A stretch of 64,000 nucleotides of DNA from NCBI RefSeq assembly GCF_004027225.2, contig NC_044301.2, positions 17,319,255-17,383,254 of the forward strand, read 5' to 3'. The DNA is from Strigops habroptila (taxonomy: Eukaryota; Chordata; Aves; Psittaciformes; Psittacidae). The position numbers were made by a program, and so were the translations under genes. Positions 47,315-58,671 of the stretch are shown here, piece after piece; positions within the stretch are counted from its first letter, which is position 1, and the number at the start of each line of letters is the position of its first letter. The notes beneath the pieces were generated by a model that saw nothing but the letters and a program-made list of their open reading frames with translations, did not search any database and was not told the origin of the DNA.

Positions 47315-47691
47315 GCCAGGACTGCTGACTCAAACTAGCCAAAGGGACAAAGGGATATTCCATACCACAGCATGTCATGCTCAGTATATAAACTGGAGGA
47401 GTTTGCTGGAATGGACCGTTTGCTGCTCAGGGATGAGCTGAGTATCAGCCAGCAGGTGGTGAGCAATTGCATTGTGCATCACTTCTGTATTCCTTCGTCT
47501 CTCTCTTTATTTCCTATTATTATTATTGTTGTATTATATGTTACTTTTATTTTTAGTTATTAAACTGTTCTTATCTCAACCCATAGATTTTTACATTTTT
47601 TTGTGATTCTCCTTCACATCCCACTTGGGGGGGGGGAGTGAGTGAGCGACTTTGTGGTACTATAGTTGCCAGCTGGGCTTAAACCATGACA
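47315..47691 (+). mobile_element. Old LTR, 5'-truncated
   Basis: The 3' part of the same broad LTR family: CAAACTAGCCAAAGGGAC, GGGATATTCCATACCACAG, then GCTGGGCTTAAACCATGACA at the end. The U3 start is missing and the sequence is strongly diverged. Confidence 0.8.
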
Positions 47692-48022
47692 TGGAGGATT
47701 AATGAAATAATGAAAAGACATATTATTAACTACTAGAGGTTTGGGCTTTTTTGTGCTAATTTTGTTTTGTTTCTAACCCACAGTGTTTTCAAAGATCACC
47801 ATGTTATAATTGCAGCAAATTATACCATCCCTACTGCTATTAACACAATAGAGCAGATTGGGGATGAAATTACTGTGTTATAGGGTAAGAAACAATTAAA
47901 ACTGTATGATATTGTTACTGGTTTCATCTTTTTTTTTCTCTTTTTATTTGTTTTTAATCACTTAATGTGATAGCCTATTACTTAAGTAGCAGATATGCAA
48001 TATGATAAACCTTCTACACCCT
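47692..48022. other. Unique sequence, nothing recognised
   Basis: AT-rich, T-rich at 47930-47955. No repeat or gene signal. Confidence 0.5.
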
Positions 48023-48030
48023 AGGCGAGG

Positions 48031-48762
48031 GTGCACAATGGGCAGGGCTGCACTCGGTGCGCCCTAGTGGAGGTCCTCCTGCAGCAGGTGGCTGAGCTGT
48101 GGGAGGCTGTTGGAGAGCTAAAAGATGCCAGGGAAGCTGAGAGGAAGCTGGGCTGCTTGCTCCAGGCCCAAACTGTGCAGGGGCCGCAAACGTCCAGCAT
48201 TGCTCACATAGGAAAGAAGGAGGGCAGCAACCCAGGAAGCTGGGAATTAGTCACGAGAAAAACTAACAAAAAAAGGAGGAAGAGGACAATTAACGACAAG
48301 GGGCTTCCTCCTAAATCTGATGTCCCCACCCAGAACAGCTTCGCACTTCTGCAGGGGGCTAATGAGAAAGCACCCACCACACCTAATGAGCATCCTGCTG
48401 ATGCACCAGTAAAGAGGATCACTACTGGTGCCTCCAGGAAAAAGCGGAGGGTCATAGTAGTAGGGGACTCTACTTTGAAAGGCACAGAGGCACCCATCTG
48501 CCAGCCTGATCCAGTCTCGAGGGAGGTGTGTTGCCTGCCAGGGGCTCGGATCAGGGATGTTGCTGAGAGGCTGCCTGCTCTAGTAAGTCCTGCTGACTAT
48601 TACTCCCTTCTAGTGGTCCATGTGGGTGCTAGAGATATAGATAGTAGTAGCCTGGAGAACATTAAGAAGGACTACAGAGCCCTGGGAGAGGTGGTTAGGG
48701 GCTCTGGAGCTCAGATAGATAGTTTTTTCATCGATCCTCCAGGACAAAGGGGAGGACCTTAA
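48031..48762 (+). pseudogene. CR1 ORF1 remnant (esterase-like)
   Basis: An open 243-codon frame starting at MHNGQGCTRCALVEVLLQQV. It has a heptad-like N-terminal stretch (VLLQQVAELWEAVGELKDA), a basic lysine/arginine run (RKTNKKRRKR), then RRVIVVGDSTLKGTEAPICQ, which carries the GDS motif of the lipolytic-esterase-like domain of CR1 ORF1, and REVCCLPGARIRDVAERLPA. ORF1 proteins of this family bind RNA. The frame ends before the usual C-terminus. Confidence 0.8.
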
Positions 48763-49084
48763 AAAAGCTAGGCGCGTTTGGCAGGTTAATAAATGGTTAG
48801 AATGGTGGTGCCATAGTCAGGGGTTTGGCTATTTAGAACATGGGGCTCCATTTGGGAGGCCAGGTCTACTGGAGGCTGGTGGAGCTGGTCTGACAAAGAA
48901 GGGGAAGAGCTGTTCTGGTAGGAGGCTTGCCAGGCTGGTCAAGAAAGCTTTAAGCAAGATGCGTTGGGGGAGGGGAGCATTGATCCATCCCAACACTCCC
49001 AGTCAGTTGCCAGCACGTGTAATAAGTGCTTGGAGCGATGCAGAGATGTTTCAGCTGCCCCAGCCAATGAGTCAGCTTCATTTG

Positions 49085-49921
49085 GAGCTCGGCTAAGGTG
49101 CCTCTATACAAACGCCCGTAGTATGGGGAACAAGCAAGAGGAATTAGAGATGTGTGCAAGGCTACGGGAATATGATGTCATTGGTATCACAGAAACATGT
49201 CAGTGATAGGCTAAAGAGTATGGAACTCTGTCTGGGGACAGGTGATGAGGTAACAGAGTGTTTGTGGGTCAGGATCAAAGGGAGAACAGCAATGGGGGAC
49301 ATTACAGTGGGGATCTGTTAGAGGCCGCCTGATCAAGAGGACTCTGTGGATGAAGCGCTCTACAGACAGATAGGAGCAGCCTCACGCTCGCAGGATCTTG
49401 TCCTCATGGGGGACTTCAACCATCCTGACATCTGTTGGAGGGACAGTACAGCCCGGCAGAAGCAATCCAGGAGGTTCCTCGATTGTGTGGAAGACAACTT
49501 CCTCTTTCAAGCAATAGAGGAGCCGACAAGGAGAGGTGCCATGCTTGACCTCGTGCTCACCAACAGGGAGGGGCTGGTTGGAAAGGTGATGCTCCAGGGA
49601 AGCCTTGTCTGTAGTGATCACGAGATGGTTGAGTTTGAGATCCTCAGGACAGTGAGAAGAGCATGCAGCAAGCTCACTGCCCTGGACTTCAAGAGAGCAG
49701 ACTTTGGCCTCTTCAGGAACCTCCTTAGTAAGGTTCCATGGGATACAGTCCTAGAGGGCAGGGGGGCCCAAGACTGCTGGTCAATATTCAAGGATCACCT
49801 GCTACGTGCTCAGGAGTGTTGCATCCTGACTAGAAGAAAGTGCAGCAGGAGGGCTAGGAGACCTCCATGGATGGACAAGGAGCTGCTGAGGAAACTTAGA
49901 GGGGAAAAAAGAAGCTTATAG
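49085..49921 (+). pseudogene. CR1 ORF2 endonuclease, deleted
   Basis: Starts with LRCLYTNARSMGNKQEELEM and YDVIGITETC (APE-type endonuclease N-terminus with the catalytic Glu), then stops at 49207. After a deletion the C-terminal half resumes: LVLMGDFNHPDICWRD, LVLTNREGLVGKV and LVCSDHEMVEFEI, containing the catalytic Asp, Asn and His positions. The frame ends at 49921 by a shift. Confidence 0.85.
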
Positions 49922-50478
49922 AAGGTGGAAGCGAGGACAGGCGGCCTGGGAAGAATATGGGAGCATTGCCCAGGAAGCTAGGGACCAGGTTAGGAAAGCT
50001 AAGGCCCAGCTAGAATTAAGTTTGGCAAGGGATGTAAAAGATAACAGGAAGGGCTTCTATAGGTATGTAGCAAATAAAAGACAGATTAGGGACAACGTGG
50101 GCCCTCTCCGGAAGCTATCCAGGAGAACTGGCTACGATGGATTTGGAGAAGGCTGAGGTTCTTAATGACTTCTTTGCCTCCATCTTCACCAGCAAATGCT
50201 CTGACCACACCACGAAAGTCTTGGAAAGCAAATGCAGGGACTGTGAAAATGAAGACCTTAGGCCCACTGTAGGAGAGGATCAGGTTCGAGACCATCTTAA
50301 GAACCTGAACGTGCACAAGTCCATGGGACCTGATGAAATCCATCCACGGGTCCTGAAGGAGCTGGCGAATGAAGTTGCTAAGCCACTGTCCATCATATTT
50401 GAAAAATCCTGGCAGTCAGGTGAAGTTCCTGACAACTGAAAAAAGGGAAATATAACCCCCATTTTCAAGAAGGGGAAG

Positions 50479-51771
50479 GTGGAAGACCCAGGAAACTACA
50501 GACCAGTCAGCCTCACCTCTGTGCCTGGCAAAATCTTGGAACAGTTTCTCCTGGAAAGCATGCTAAGGCACATGAAAAACAACGAGGTGGTTGGTGACAG
50601 CCAACATGGCTTCACTAAGGGGAAATCCTGCCTGACCAATTTGGTGGCCTTCTATGATGGAGCCATGGAACTGATGGACAGGGGCAGAGCAGTTGACGTC
50701 ATCTACCTGGACTTGTGCAAAGCGTTCGACACTGTCCCGCACGACATCCTTGTCTCTAAACTGGAGAGACATCAATTTGATAGATGGACCACTCGGTGGA
50801 TAAAGAACTGGCTCGATGGCTGCACGCAAAGAGTTGTGGTAAATGGCTCGATGTCCAGTTGGAGACCAGTAACGAGTGGTGTCCCTCAGGGATCAGTGTT
50901 GGGACCGGTCCTGTTCAACATCTTTGTCGGCAACATGGACAGTGGGATTGAGTGCGCCCTCAGCAAGTTTGCTGACGACACTAAGCTGTGTGGTTCGGAT
51001 GATACGCTGGAGGGAAGGGATGCCATCCAGAGGGACCTTGACATGCTTGTGAGGTGGGCTGATGCCAACCTTATGAAGTTTAACCAAGCCAAGTGTAAGG
51101 TCCTACACCTGGGTCAGGGCAATCCCAGGCACTGCTACAGGTTGGGCAGAGAAGAGATTCAGAGCAGCCCTGCAGAGAAGGACTTGGGGGTGTTGGTTGA
51201 CGAGAAGCTTAACATGAGCCGGCAGTGTGCACTTGCAGCCCAGAAAGCCAACCGTATCCTGGGCTGCATCAAAAGAAGCATGACCAACAGGTCAAAGGAG
51301 GTGATCCTGCCCCTCTACTCTGCTCTTGTGAGACCTCACTTGGAGTACTGCGTACAGTTCTGGTGTCCTCAACATAAAAAGGACATGGAGCTGTTGGAGC
51401 GAGTCCAGAGGAGGGCCACGAGGATGATAAGAGGGCTGGAGCACCTCCCGTATGAAGACAGGCTGAGAAAGTTGGGGCTGTTCAGCCTGGAGAAGGGAAG
51501 GCTGCGTGGACACCTCCTAGCAGCCTTCCAGTATCTGAAGGGGGTCTACAAGGATGCTGGGGAGGAACTCTTCCTTAGGGACTGTAGTGGTAGGTCAAGG
51601 GGTAATGGCTTCAAACTTAAACAGGGGAAGTTTAGATTAGATATAAGGAAGAAGTTCTTTACAGTGAGGGTGGTGAAGCACTGGAATGGGTTGCCCAGGG
51701 AGGTTGTGGATGCTCCATCCCTGGCGGTGTTCAAGGCCAGGTTGGACAGAGCCTTGGACCACATGGTTTAG
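50479..51771 (+). pseudogene. CR1 ORF2 reverse transcriptase, 430 codons open
   Basis: An open frame from [20 protein letters not shown] through [40 protein letters not shown] and FADDTKLCG (active site) to the ORF2 stop. It is cut off from upstream ORF2 by a stop at 50437-50439 (PDN* where the inverted copy has PDDWKKGN). Confidence 0.9.
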
Positions 51772-51867
51772 GGCAAGGTGTCCCTGCCCATGGCAGGGGG
51801 GTTGGAACTAGATGATCTTAAGGTCCTTTCCAACCCTTACGATTCTATGATTCTATGATTCTGTGAT

Positions 51868-53652
51868 ACATGAGAAATTTGTGTTTAACACTTTTTTAAA
51901 ATTATTTTTCCTTGCTTGCTTTGGAATAAGGAGAGTCAGATGTTCTCAGAGTGGTCCATCTTCTGGGGAATAGTTCTGGTGGGTTTTAGAACTGCTGCCC
52001 TCAGCAGGGCAAATGAGAATTTGACCCATGTTCTCTGCAGTTGAAACCAGATATTTCCAAAATCCAGTCAGCTTCGAAAAAGGCAAATGCCATACTCTAA
52101 GAATGTTGTCTTCCTAATGGAATGAACACTGCAAACTAAAATCACTTGGAAAATATATTTAATGGACTAGAAGCCCAGCCTCAAGTTGCAGTAGGACTGA
52201 ATTTAGTTATCTTGAGAACATCCTCGTTTCCCAGTGTCAAATCGGAAGCTGAACAAGGGTCCCATATACAAAGGATAAAAGTCTCTGAATCAACTTTCTG
52301 TCTATGAAAAATGGGCATGGGAAAGGTTTTGCTTTCACTAAAAAGTAATGGCGAAGTTGGGGTTTTTCTGTTTTTTAGCTCACAGTGTTTTGCTCAGCTA
52401 CTTTTTTTAGTCTGAATTCTAATTCACAAGAGGCTGTTTGTTCTTGAGGGAAAACAATAAGAATTCATCACACTAATTTTTGCATAACTGACTGTGGAAA
52501 TGTATAAAAAGCAAACAAACAAAAAAACCTCAAAACAACAACAAAAAAAACAAACCACAGAAGAAAAGAAAAAACATACAGAAGTGAAAAAAACACACAA
52601 TAAGGAAAGTACTAATCAAAACATTTTTTTTCTTACAGATTGAAAATGCTGAATACTTTCCAGTGCCAAACCTCACACTGCAGATCTTATTTCCCAATGT
52701 AACATAAAAAGCTCCCTCCTTTATTTCTCAGTATGTGAGGGTATCTGCTACTGTTAATGGTTTTATTTGCAAGTTAGGAGTAGTCATAACAATCATCACT
52801 GAATAAGTTTGTTTTGGCAGATTGCCAATTTTCATCTCAATTTCATCTCATCCTTGTGCTGGAGCTTGGCCTTCATTTCATTCTGGTTTTAATTCTTTCA
52901 ATTGTTTTAACGTTTTAACATTTTAACATCTGGCCACGGATGGCTTTATGTCAGCTTTGTAAGTGTTTACTCGTGTGGCGGTACAGTTTCTCTTGATCTC
53001 ACTGTTGTCCGCACCAAGAGCATTGGCCAGGAGCCCCGGCGTGGCCAACTATGAAGGTCCTAGAACAGCTGCACCCTTTTGTTTTCCTGCCTCTTTCAGA
53101 CAAATAGTCACAATGAACATAAATATATACACTTCATCGAATACACTTTGACAAAAACATACTTTGTTATGTCTCTCACAGTCATGAGTGGGGATCAACT
53201 CTCAGCTAGGTTCCCATCCAATTACACTGTCAAGTGCCAGTTTTTGTTTGATGTGATTTTTCAACTCTCAATCTTCCTTTGCAGATTTTTTAAAGGACAA
53301 AACCAAAAAGAAAACCCAATGTACTATTACACCAGTAGGAAGCTATTTAGATTGAAAATATAGCACATTCAGATAAAGAATTTCAAGAATCAAGGTTCCT
53401 GTGACCTCCATATTATGTAAATAAGTGAATTCAGCTACAATGTATAGGGTTAATTCATCTTTTCCACACTGCACACATCCAATAAGATGGATTGTCACCA
53501 GAAAGCTGGCTGGGACAGAATTAATCTGCTTTACTCCCCTGGCACAATAATGCATCCAGGGACACAGTTGCAAATCTACAACAGCTCCTGAAATGCTTTG
53601 GGAGGGACAGGAAACCATACCTAAAGAATCAACAGAAATTGATTTAGTTGGC
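51868..53652. other. Spacer between inverted CR1 copies
   Basis: AT-rich unique sequence with A-rich tracts at 52505-52600, containing one LTR fragment (52932-53226). No gene seen. Confidence 0.55.
52932..53226 (-). mobile_element. LTR fragment related to the LTR at 44944
   Basis: On the minus strand it begins TGTAATTGGATGGGAACC and continues in step with 44944-45240 (CATAACAAAG, GTGTATTCG, GGTGCAGCTGTTCTA, CCTGGCCAATGCTC, CATAAAGCC). Only the U3 half is present. The divergence is considerable, consistent with an older copy. Confidence 0.8.
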
Positions 53653-55746
53653 ATAGAATCATAGAATCATAGAATCGTAAGGGTTGGAAAGGACCTTAAG
53701 ATCATCTAGTTCCAACCCCCCTGCCATGGGCAGGGACACCTTGCCCTAAACCACGTGGTCCAAGGCTCTGTCCAACCTGGCCTTGAACACCGCCAGGGAT
53801 GGAGCATCCACAACCTCCCTGGGCAACCCATTCCAGTGCCTCACCACCCTCACTGTAAAGAACTTCTTCCTTATATCTAATCTAAACTTCCCCTGTTTAA
53901 GTTTGAAGCCATTACCCCTTGACCTACCACTACAGTCCCTAAGGAAGAGTTCCTCCCCAGCATCCTTGTAGACCCCCTTCAGATACTGGAAGGCTGCTAG
54001 GAGGTGTCCACGCAGCCTTCTCTTCTCCAGGCTGAACAGCCCCAACTTTCTCAGCCTGTCTTCATACGGGAGATGTTCCAGCCCTCTTATCATCCTCGTG
54101 GCCCTCCTCTGGACTCGCTCCAACAGCTCCATGTCCTTTTTATGTTGAGGACACCAGAACTGTACACAGTACTCCAAGTGAGGTCTCACGAGAGCAGAGT
54201 AGAGAGGCAGGATCACCTCCTTTGACCTGCTGGTCACGCTTCTTTTGATGCAGCCCAGGATACGGTTGGCTTTCTGGGCTGCAAGTGCACACTGCCGGCT
54301 CATGTTAAGCTTCTCGTCAACCAACACCCCCAAGTCCTTCTCTGCAGGGCTGCTCTGAATCTCTTCTCTGCCCAACCTGTAGCAGTGCCTGGGATTGCCC
54401 TGACCCAGGTGTAGGACCTTACACTTGGCTTGGTTAAACTTCATAAGGTTGGCATCAGCCCACCTCACAAGCATGTCAAGGTCCCTCTGGATGGCATCCC
54501 TTCCCTCCAGCGTATCAACCGAACCATACAGCTTGGTGTCGTCAGCAAACTTGCTGAGGGCGCACTCAATCCCACTGTCCATGTTGCCGACAAAGATGTT
54601 GAACAGGACCGGTCCCAACACTGATCCCTGAGGGACACCACTCGTTACAGGTTTCCAACTGGACATCGAGCCATTTACCACAACTCTTTGCGTGCAGCCA
54701 TCGAGCCAGTTTTTTATCCACCGAGTGGTCCATCTATCAAATTGATGTCTCTCCAATTTAGAGACAAGGATGTTGTGTGGGACAGTGTCGAACGCTTTGC
54801 ACAAGTCCAGGTAGATGACGTCAACTGCTCTGCCGCTGTCCATCAGTTCCGTGGCTCCATCATAGAAGGCCACCAAATTGGTCAGGCAGGATTTGCCCTT
54901 AGTGAAGCCATGTTGGCTGTCACCAACCACCTCGTTGTTTTTCATGTGCCTTAGCATGCTTTCCAGGAGAAACTGTTCCAAGATTTTGCCAGGCACAGAG
55001 GTGAGGCTGACTGGTCTGTAGTTCCCTGGGTCTTCCACCTTCCCCTTCTTGAAAATGGGGGTTATATTACCCTTCTTCCAGTCATCAGGAACTTCACCTG
55101 ACTGCCAGGATTTTTCGAATATGATGGACAGTGGTTTAGCAACTTCATTCGCCAGCTCCTTCAGGACCTGTGGATGGATTTCATCAGGTCCCATGGACTT
55201 GTGCACGTTCAGGTTCTTAAGATGGTCTCGAACCTGATCCTCTCCTACAGTGGGCCTAAGGTCTTCATTTTCACAGTCCCTGCATTTGCTTTCCAAGACT
55301 TTCGTGGTGTGGTCAGAGCATTTGCTGGTGAAGATGGAGGCAAAGAAGTCATTAAGAACCTCAGCCTTCTCCAAATCCAGGGTAGCCAGTTCTTCTGATA
55401 GCTTCTGGAGAGGGCCTACATTGTCCCTAGTCTGTCTTTTATTTGCTACGTATCTATAGAATCCTTTCCTGTTATCTTTTACATCCCTTGCCAAACTTAA
55501 TTCTAGCTGGGCCTTAGCTTTCCTAACCTGGTCCCTAGCTTCTCGGGCAATGCTCCCATATTCTTCCCAGGCCGCCTGTCCTCACTTCCACCTTCTATAA
55601 GCTTCTTTTTTCCCTCTAAGTTTCCTCAGCAGCTCCTTGTCCATCCATGGAGGTCTCCTGGCCCTCCTGCTGCACTTTCTTCTAGTCAGGATGCAACACT
55701 CTTGAGCACGTAGCAGGTGATCCTTGAATACTGACCAGCAGTCTTC
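53653..55746 (-). mobile_element. CR1 LINE, 2.1 kb, inverted relative to the 48-kb copy
   Basis: 5'-truncated within the ORF2 endonuclease C-terminus; the 3' end at 53653 has the complement of ATTCTATG repeats. Close match by eye to 49771-51867. Its truncation point does not coincide with the 5' end of the other copy, which favours independent insertions of the same young subfamily. Confidence 0.93.
53746..55494 (-). CDS. CR1 ORF2 C-terminal fragment, 582 codons uninterrupted
   Basis: The longest open frame in the window. It begins within ORF2 after the endonuclease ([20 protein letters not shown]), covers the whole reverse transcriptase: [79 protein letters not shown], and the active-site [10 protein letters not shown], and runs through the C-terminal domain to the natural stop (53746). 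There is no start codon context or promoter, and the endonuclease is missing, so it is not an autonomous element; protein is expected only from read-through transcripts. The lack of stops indicates recent insertion. Confidence 0.85.
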   Translation of the reverse strand: MARDVKDNRKGFYRYVANKRQTRDNVGPLQKLSEELATLDLEKAEVLNDFFASIFTSKCSDHTTKVLESKCRDCENEDLRPTVGEDQVRDHLKNLNVHKSMGPDEIHPQVLKELANEVAKPLSIIFEKSWQSGEVPDDWKKGNITPIFKKGKVEDPGNYRPVSLTSVPGKILEQFLLESMLRHMKNNEVVGDSQHGFTKGKSCLTNLVAFYDGATELMDSGRAVDVIYLDLCKAFDTVPHNILVSKLERHQFDRWTTRWIKNWLDGCTQRVVVNGSMSSWKPVTSGVPQGSVLGPVLFNIFVGNMDSGIECALSKFADDTKLYGSVDTLEGRDAIQRDLDMLVRWADANLMKFNQAKCKVLHLGQGNPRHCYRLGREEIQSSPAEKDLGVLVDEKLNMSRQCALAAQKANRILGCIKRSVTSRSKEVILPLYSALVRPHLEYCVQFWCPQHKKDMELLERVQRRATRMIRGLEHLPYEDRLRKLGLFSLEKRRLRGHLLAAFQYLKGVYKDAGEELFLRDCSGRSRGNGFKLKQGKFRLDIRKKFFTVRVVRHWNGLPREVVDAPSLAVFKARLDRALDHVV

Positions 55747-56910
55747 TAGCTGCAGACTTACTAACCCATGGGAACAACTCAGCCTTGCTATGTTTCCATT
55801 CTGACTTCCATTGCAGCCAGATTATGTGATTTCTGGGACTTCCACAGGTGGAGGAGGGGGTAAAACTTCTTGTCTCGTACCACAGGTATCTTATATAGAA
55901 ATCTTAGCACAGTTCCTAGTGAAGATCTGAAAACTAAGAAGCCTGTTGGGAGTGGTGAAATTACCTAGCTCATCTCTTACAGTGTGGATGAAAATAGTGT
56001 TTCCTTGTGGAATGAAAACAAGTGCACAAAAGAAAAAAATGAATATTCTAACTAATTTAAAGAAATCTTTTGCTATCTACATTTCAGTGTATCCTCATAT
56101 AAACTTTATTCTTTGACACAAAATAAACATAATTTAAGTGCTTATTTAGTATGCAAATTCCTCATCACTTAAACTCGTAAGTAACGAAGATGAGATGTGG
56201 CTTATAATACTAGAAGCAGCTTGGCAATGATGTTTCCTATCTGTGCTTTTTGTTAATTATAATTTTGTACACTTTAAACTTATTGGATTAAATAGCTACA
56301 AAATAAATTTGCAGTGATGGTTTATGAAGCTCTCTCCTGATTACTCCAAGATATACATCAAGAGTCAAACTTTCAGGGTAGGTCTAAAAATTTTTCTGCA
56401 TAAATAATAAATTTCAATTTGCAGATACGATTGTGCCCCTGCTTATTTAAGTACATTGTGCAATCAGATGGGCTTGAATGTTTTGTGCATACATTTTTAG
56501 GCCTGCCAAAAATCTGTTTCAAGTTCAAATGGTTATGCGATTTAATGAATCAATCTCTTATGGACCTCTTGACCATAAAAATCTCTTTCCTGGTGTATCC
56601 TGGGTTCAGCTGGACACATTAAAATGAGCAGAAAGAGAAGGCCAATCTATTTCAGTAATTTTCACCCCAAATTTTGCAGGTGTTTCTGTCTTCTGAATTG
56701 ACATTACAGCATTTGGTGCATTCTCAAAGTTTGCATATTCTATTTCATGAAGTGCCAGTTTGCTTTCACAGAACTGACATGAAAAAATTTTGAAGATGAT
56801 GATTTTTCTGTTTGAAAATTGTAAGGTTATAAAAAAGACTGGGATTACTACATATAAGTTGACTTGTTGCATAATTTGAAATGAAAAATGGTTCCACATA
56901 GACAGGTATA
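55747..56910. other. Unique sequence, no gene seen
   Basis: AT-rich, without repeat or exon signal apart from about 20 bases near 56596 resembling the start of the TGTCCTGGGTTCAGC LTR, too short to call. Confidence 0.5.
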
Positions 56911-57476
56911 TGTCGTGGTTGGAGCCCAGCCAGTAACTCGGAACCACGCAGCCACTTGCTCACTCCCCCCCTTCTTCCTCCCCCTGCTCCCGGAGGGATG
57001 GGGAGGAGAATCAGAAGAATGTAACTCCCACGGGCTCAGATAAGAGCAGTCCAGTAACTAAAGTATAATACAAAACCAGTACTGCTACCACCAGTAATAA
57101 TAATGATAAGGGAAATAACAAGGGGAGAGGATACAATTGCTCACCACCCGCTGACCGATACCCAGCCCGACCCGAACAGCGATCTCGGCCTTCCGAGTAA
57201 CTCCCCCCGGTTTATATATTGGGCATGACATGCCATGGTATGGAATACCCCTTTGGCCAGTTTGGGTCAGGTGTCCTGTCTCTGCTTCCTCCTGGCTTCC
57301 CCTCCTCCCTGGCAGAGCATGAGACTGAGAAAGTCCTTGGTCAGAGTAAACATTACTTAGCAACAACGAAAAACATTGGTGTTATCAGCGTTGTTCCCAG
57401 GCTGAAAGTCAAATCCACAGCACTGCACCAGCTACTAAGAAGGAGAAAAATGACTGCTATAGCTGAACCCAGGACA
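56911..57476 (-). mobile_element. Provirus B 3' LTR, short subfamily
   Basis: 566 bp; + strand edges TGTCGTGGTTGGAGCCC and GCTGAACCCAGGACA. Differs from the partner LTR at roughly 25 of the first 280 aligned bases counted by eye, high for one provirus. Confidence 0.9.
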
Positions 57477-57906
57477 GTATCCACCCCTTATTCCATACCA
57501 TTCATGTCATGCTCAGATCCCACACCTCTCAACACACCATCGCCCCTGTCCCATATATACACACATATATACACCCACACCCACACACAAAGAGAAAGAT
57601 ATCATTCCCTAGTCCATTGACCAATCCCTATAAAGTCGCTGAATTCATCCAGTCCATGATGTCAGGCTCCATCTCTTGTAACAGTCTTTCAGGGCAGGAG
57701 GGATGGTGTGCCGTGTAGGGTTGTTGCCTGCTGATGATACCGCCAAACTCATCTGGTCACTGCTGAGCTCGTCTGGTTTCATCAAAATTCATTCTTTGTT
57801 GGGGTGATGATCAGAGGAAAGTCAGGGTCAGTTGATGGTGACCTGAAGATATCTAGCTGGTGGGCTATAAAAGTGTTATAGAGCAGGCAACAGCATACAA
57901 TTGAGT
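57477..57906 (-). mobile_element. Provirus B segment between integrase and 3' LTR
   Basis: About 430 non-coding bases with a CA/TA microsatellite near 57555-57590 and a purine-rich stretch adjoining the LTR. Collinear with 21948-22375 of provirus A. No env or dUTPase-like frame. Confidence 0.75.
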
Positions 57907-58671
57907 TCATTGGCTGTTTTCCCCCCAAATCAAATCCCCTTGAGGTACACATCGGACTTCCCCATCTTCCCGCATTACCCACCAAGTATATCCAGGTCCC
58001 TGAGCAAAAGCAACCCCACGAGTGGGTTTGCCTTTACCTGAAGCAGGAATAACCCAGACTGTCTTCCCCAACAAATTCTTTATGTGCACCACAGGAACTT
58101 TATCCCCCTCTAAAGGACATAAAAGTTCTGATTGGGCTGGGCCAGCCCTGTTGGCAGATCCCCTAGTGTTGACCAACCAGGTGGCTTTTAGTAAATATGT
58201 ATCCCAGTGTTTGAAAGTCCCACCACCCATTGCTCTCAGTGTAGTTTTTAACAGCCCATTGTACTGTTCAATTTTCCCAGAGGCTGGTGCATGGTAGGGG
58301 ATGTGATATACCCACTCAGTGCCATGCTCTTTGGCCCAAGTGTCTATAAGGTTGTTCCGGAAATGAGTCCCATTGTCTGACTCAATTCTCTCTGGGGTGC
58401 CATGTCACCACAAGACTTGTTTCTCAAGGCCCAGGATAGTGTTCCGGGCAGTGGCATGGGGCACAGAATATGTTTCCAGCCAGCCGGTGGTTGCTTCCAC
58501 CATGGTAAGCACATGGCGCTTGCCGTGGAGGGTCGGTGGGAGTGTGATATAATCAAACTGCCAGGCCTCCCCATACTTGTACTTCAGCCATCGTCCTCCA
58601 TACCAGAGAGGCTTTAACCTCTTGGCTTGCTTAATTGCAGCACGTTTCACATTCATGAATAACCTGGGCAA
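57907..58671 (-). pseudogene. Provirus B integrase core and C-terminal domain
   Basis: The first frame (58405-58671) has EAWQFDYITLPPTLHGKRHV (first catalytic Asp) and TMVEATTGWLETYS, and ends in TGA at 58405-58407 where Arg is expected. The same frame continues with IESDNGTHFRNN (second Asp) and HAPASGKIEQYNGLL (Glu), then the C-terminal domain WVIPASGKGKPTRGVAFAQG to the natural stop at 57907. It adds the substrate-binding and catalytic parts that provirus A lacks. Confidence 0.88.

Larger units (their letters stand above)
48023..51867 (+). mobile_element. CR1 LINE, long copy (about 3.85 kb)
   Basis: Contains most of CR1: a partial ORF1 (48031-48762), the endonuclease and the reverse transcriptase of ORF2, 3' UTR and ATTCTATG repeats. 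The 5' end lies in ORF1, so promoter and 5' UTR are missing. ORF2 is broken: the endonuclease has an internal deletion and stop near 49207, a frameshift follows 49921, and further breaks lie before 50479. The 3' 2.1 kb closely matches the inverted copy at 53653-55746. Confidence 0.93.

Noticed and set aside
48204-48497. Minus-strand frame over CR1 ORF1
   Set aside because: Antisense shadow of the ORF1 coding frame.
56593-56615. LTR start at TATCCTGGGTTCAGCTGG
   Set aside because: Only about 20 bases match the LTR; the following sequence does not.
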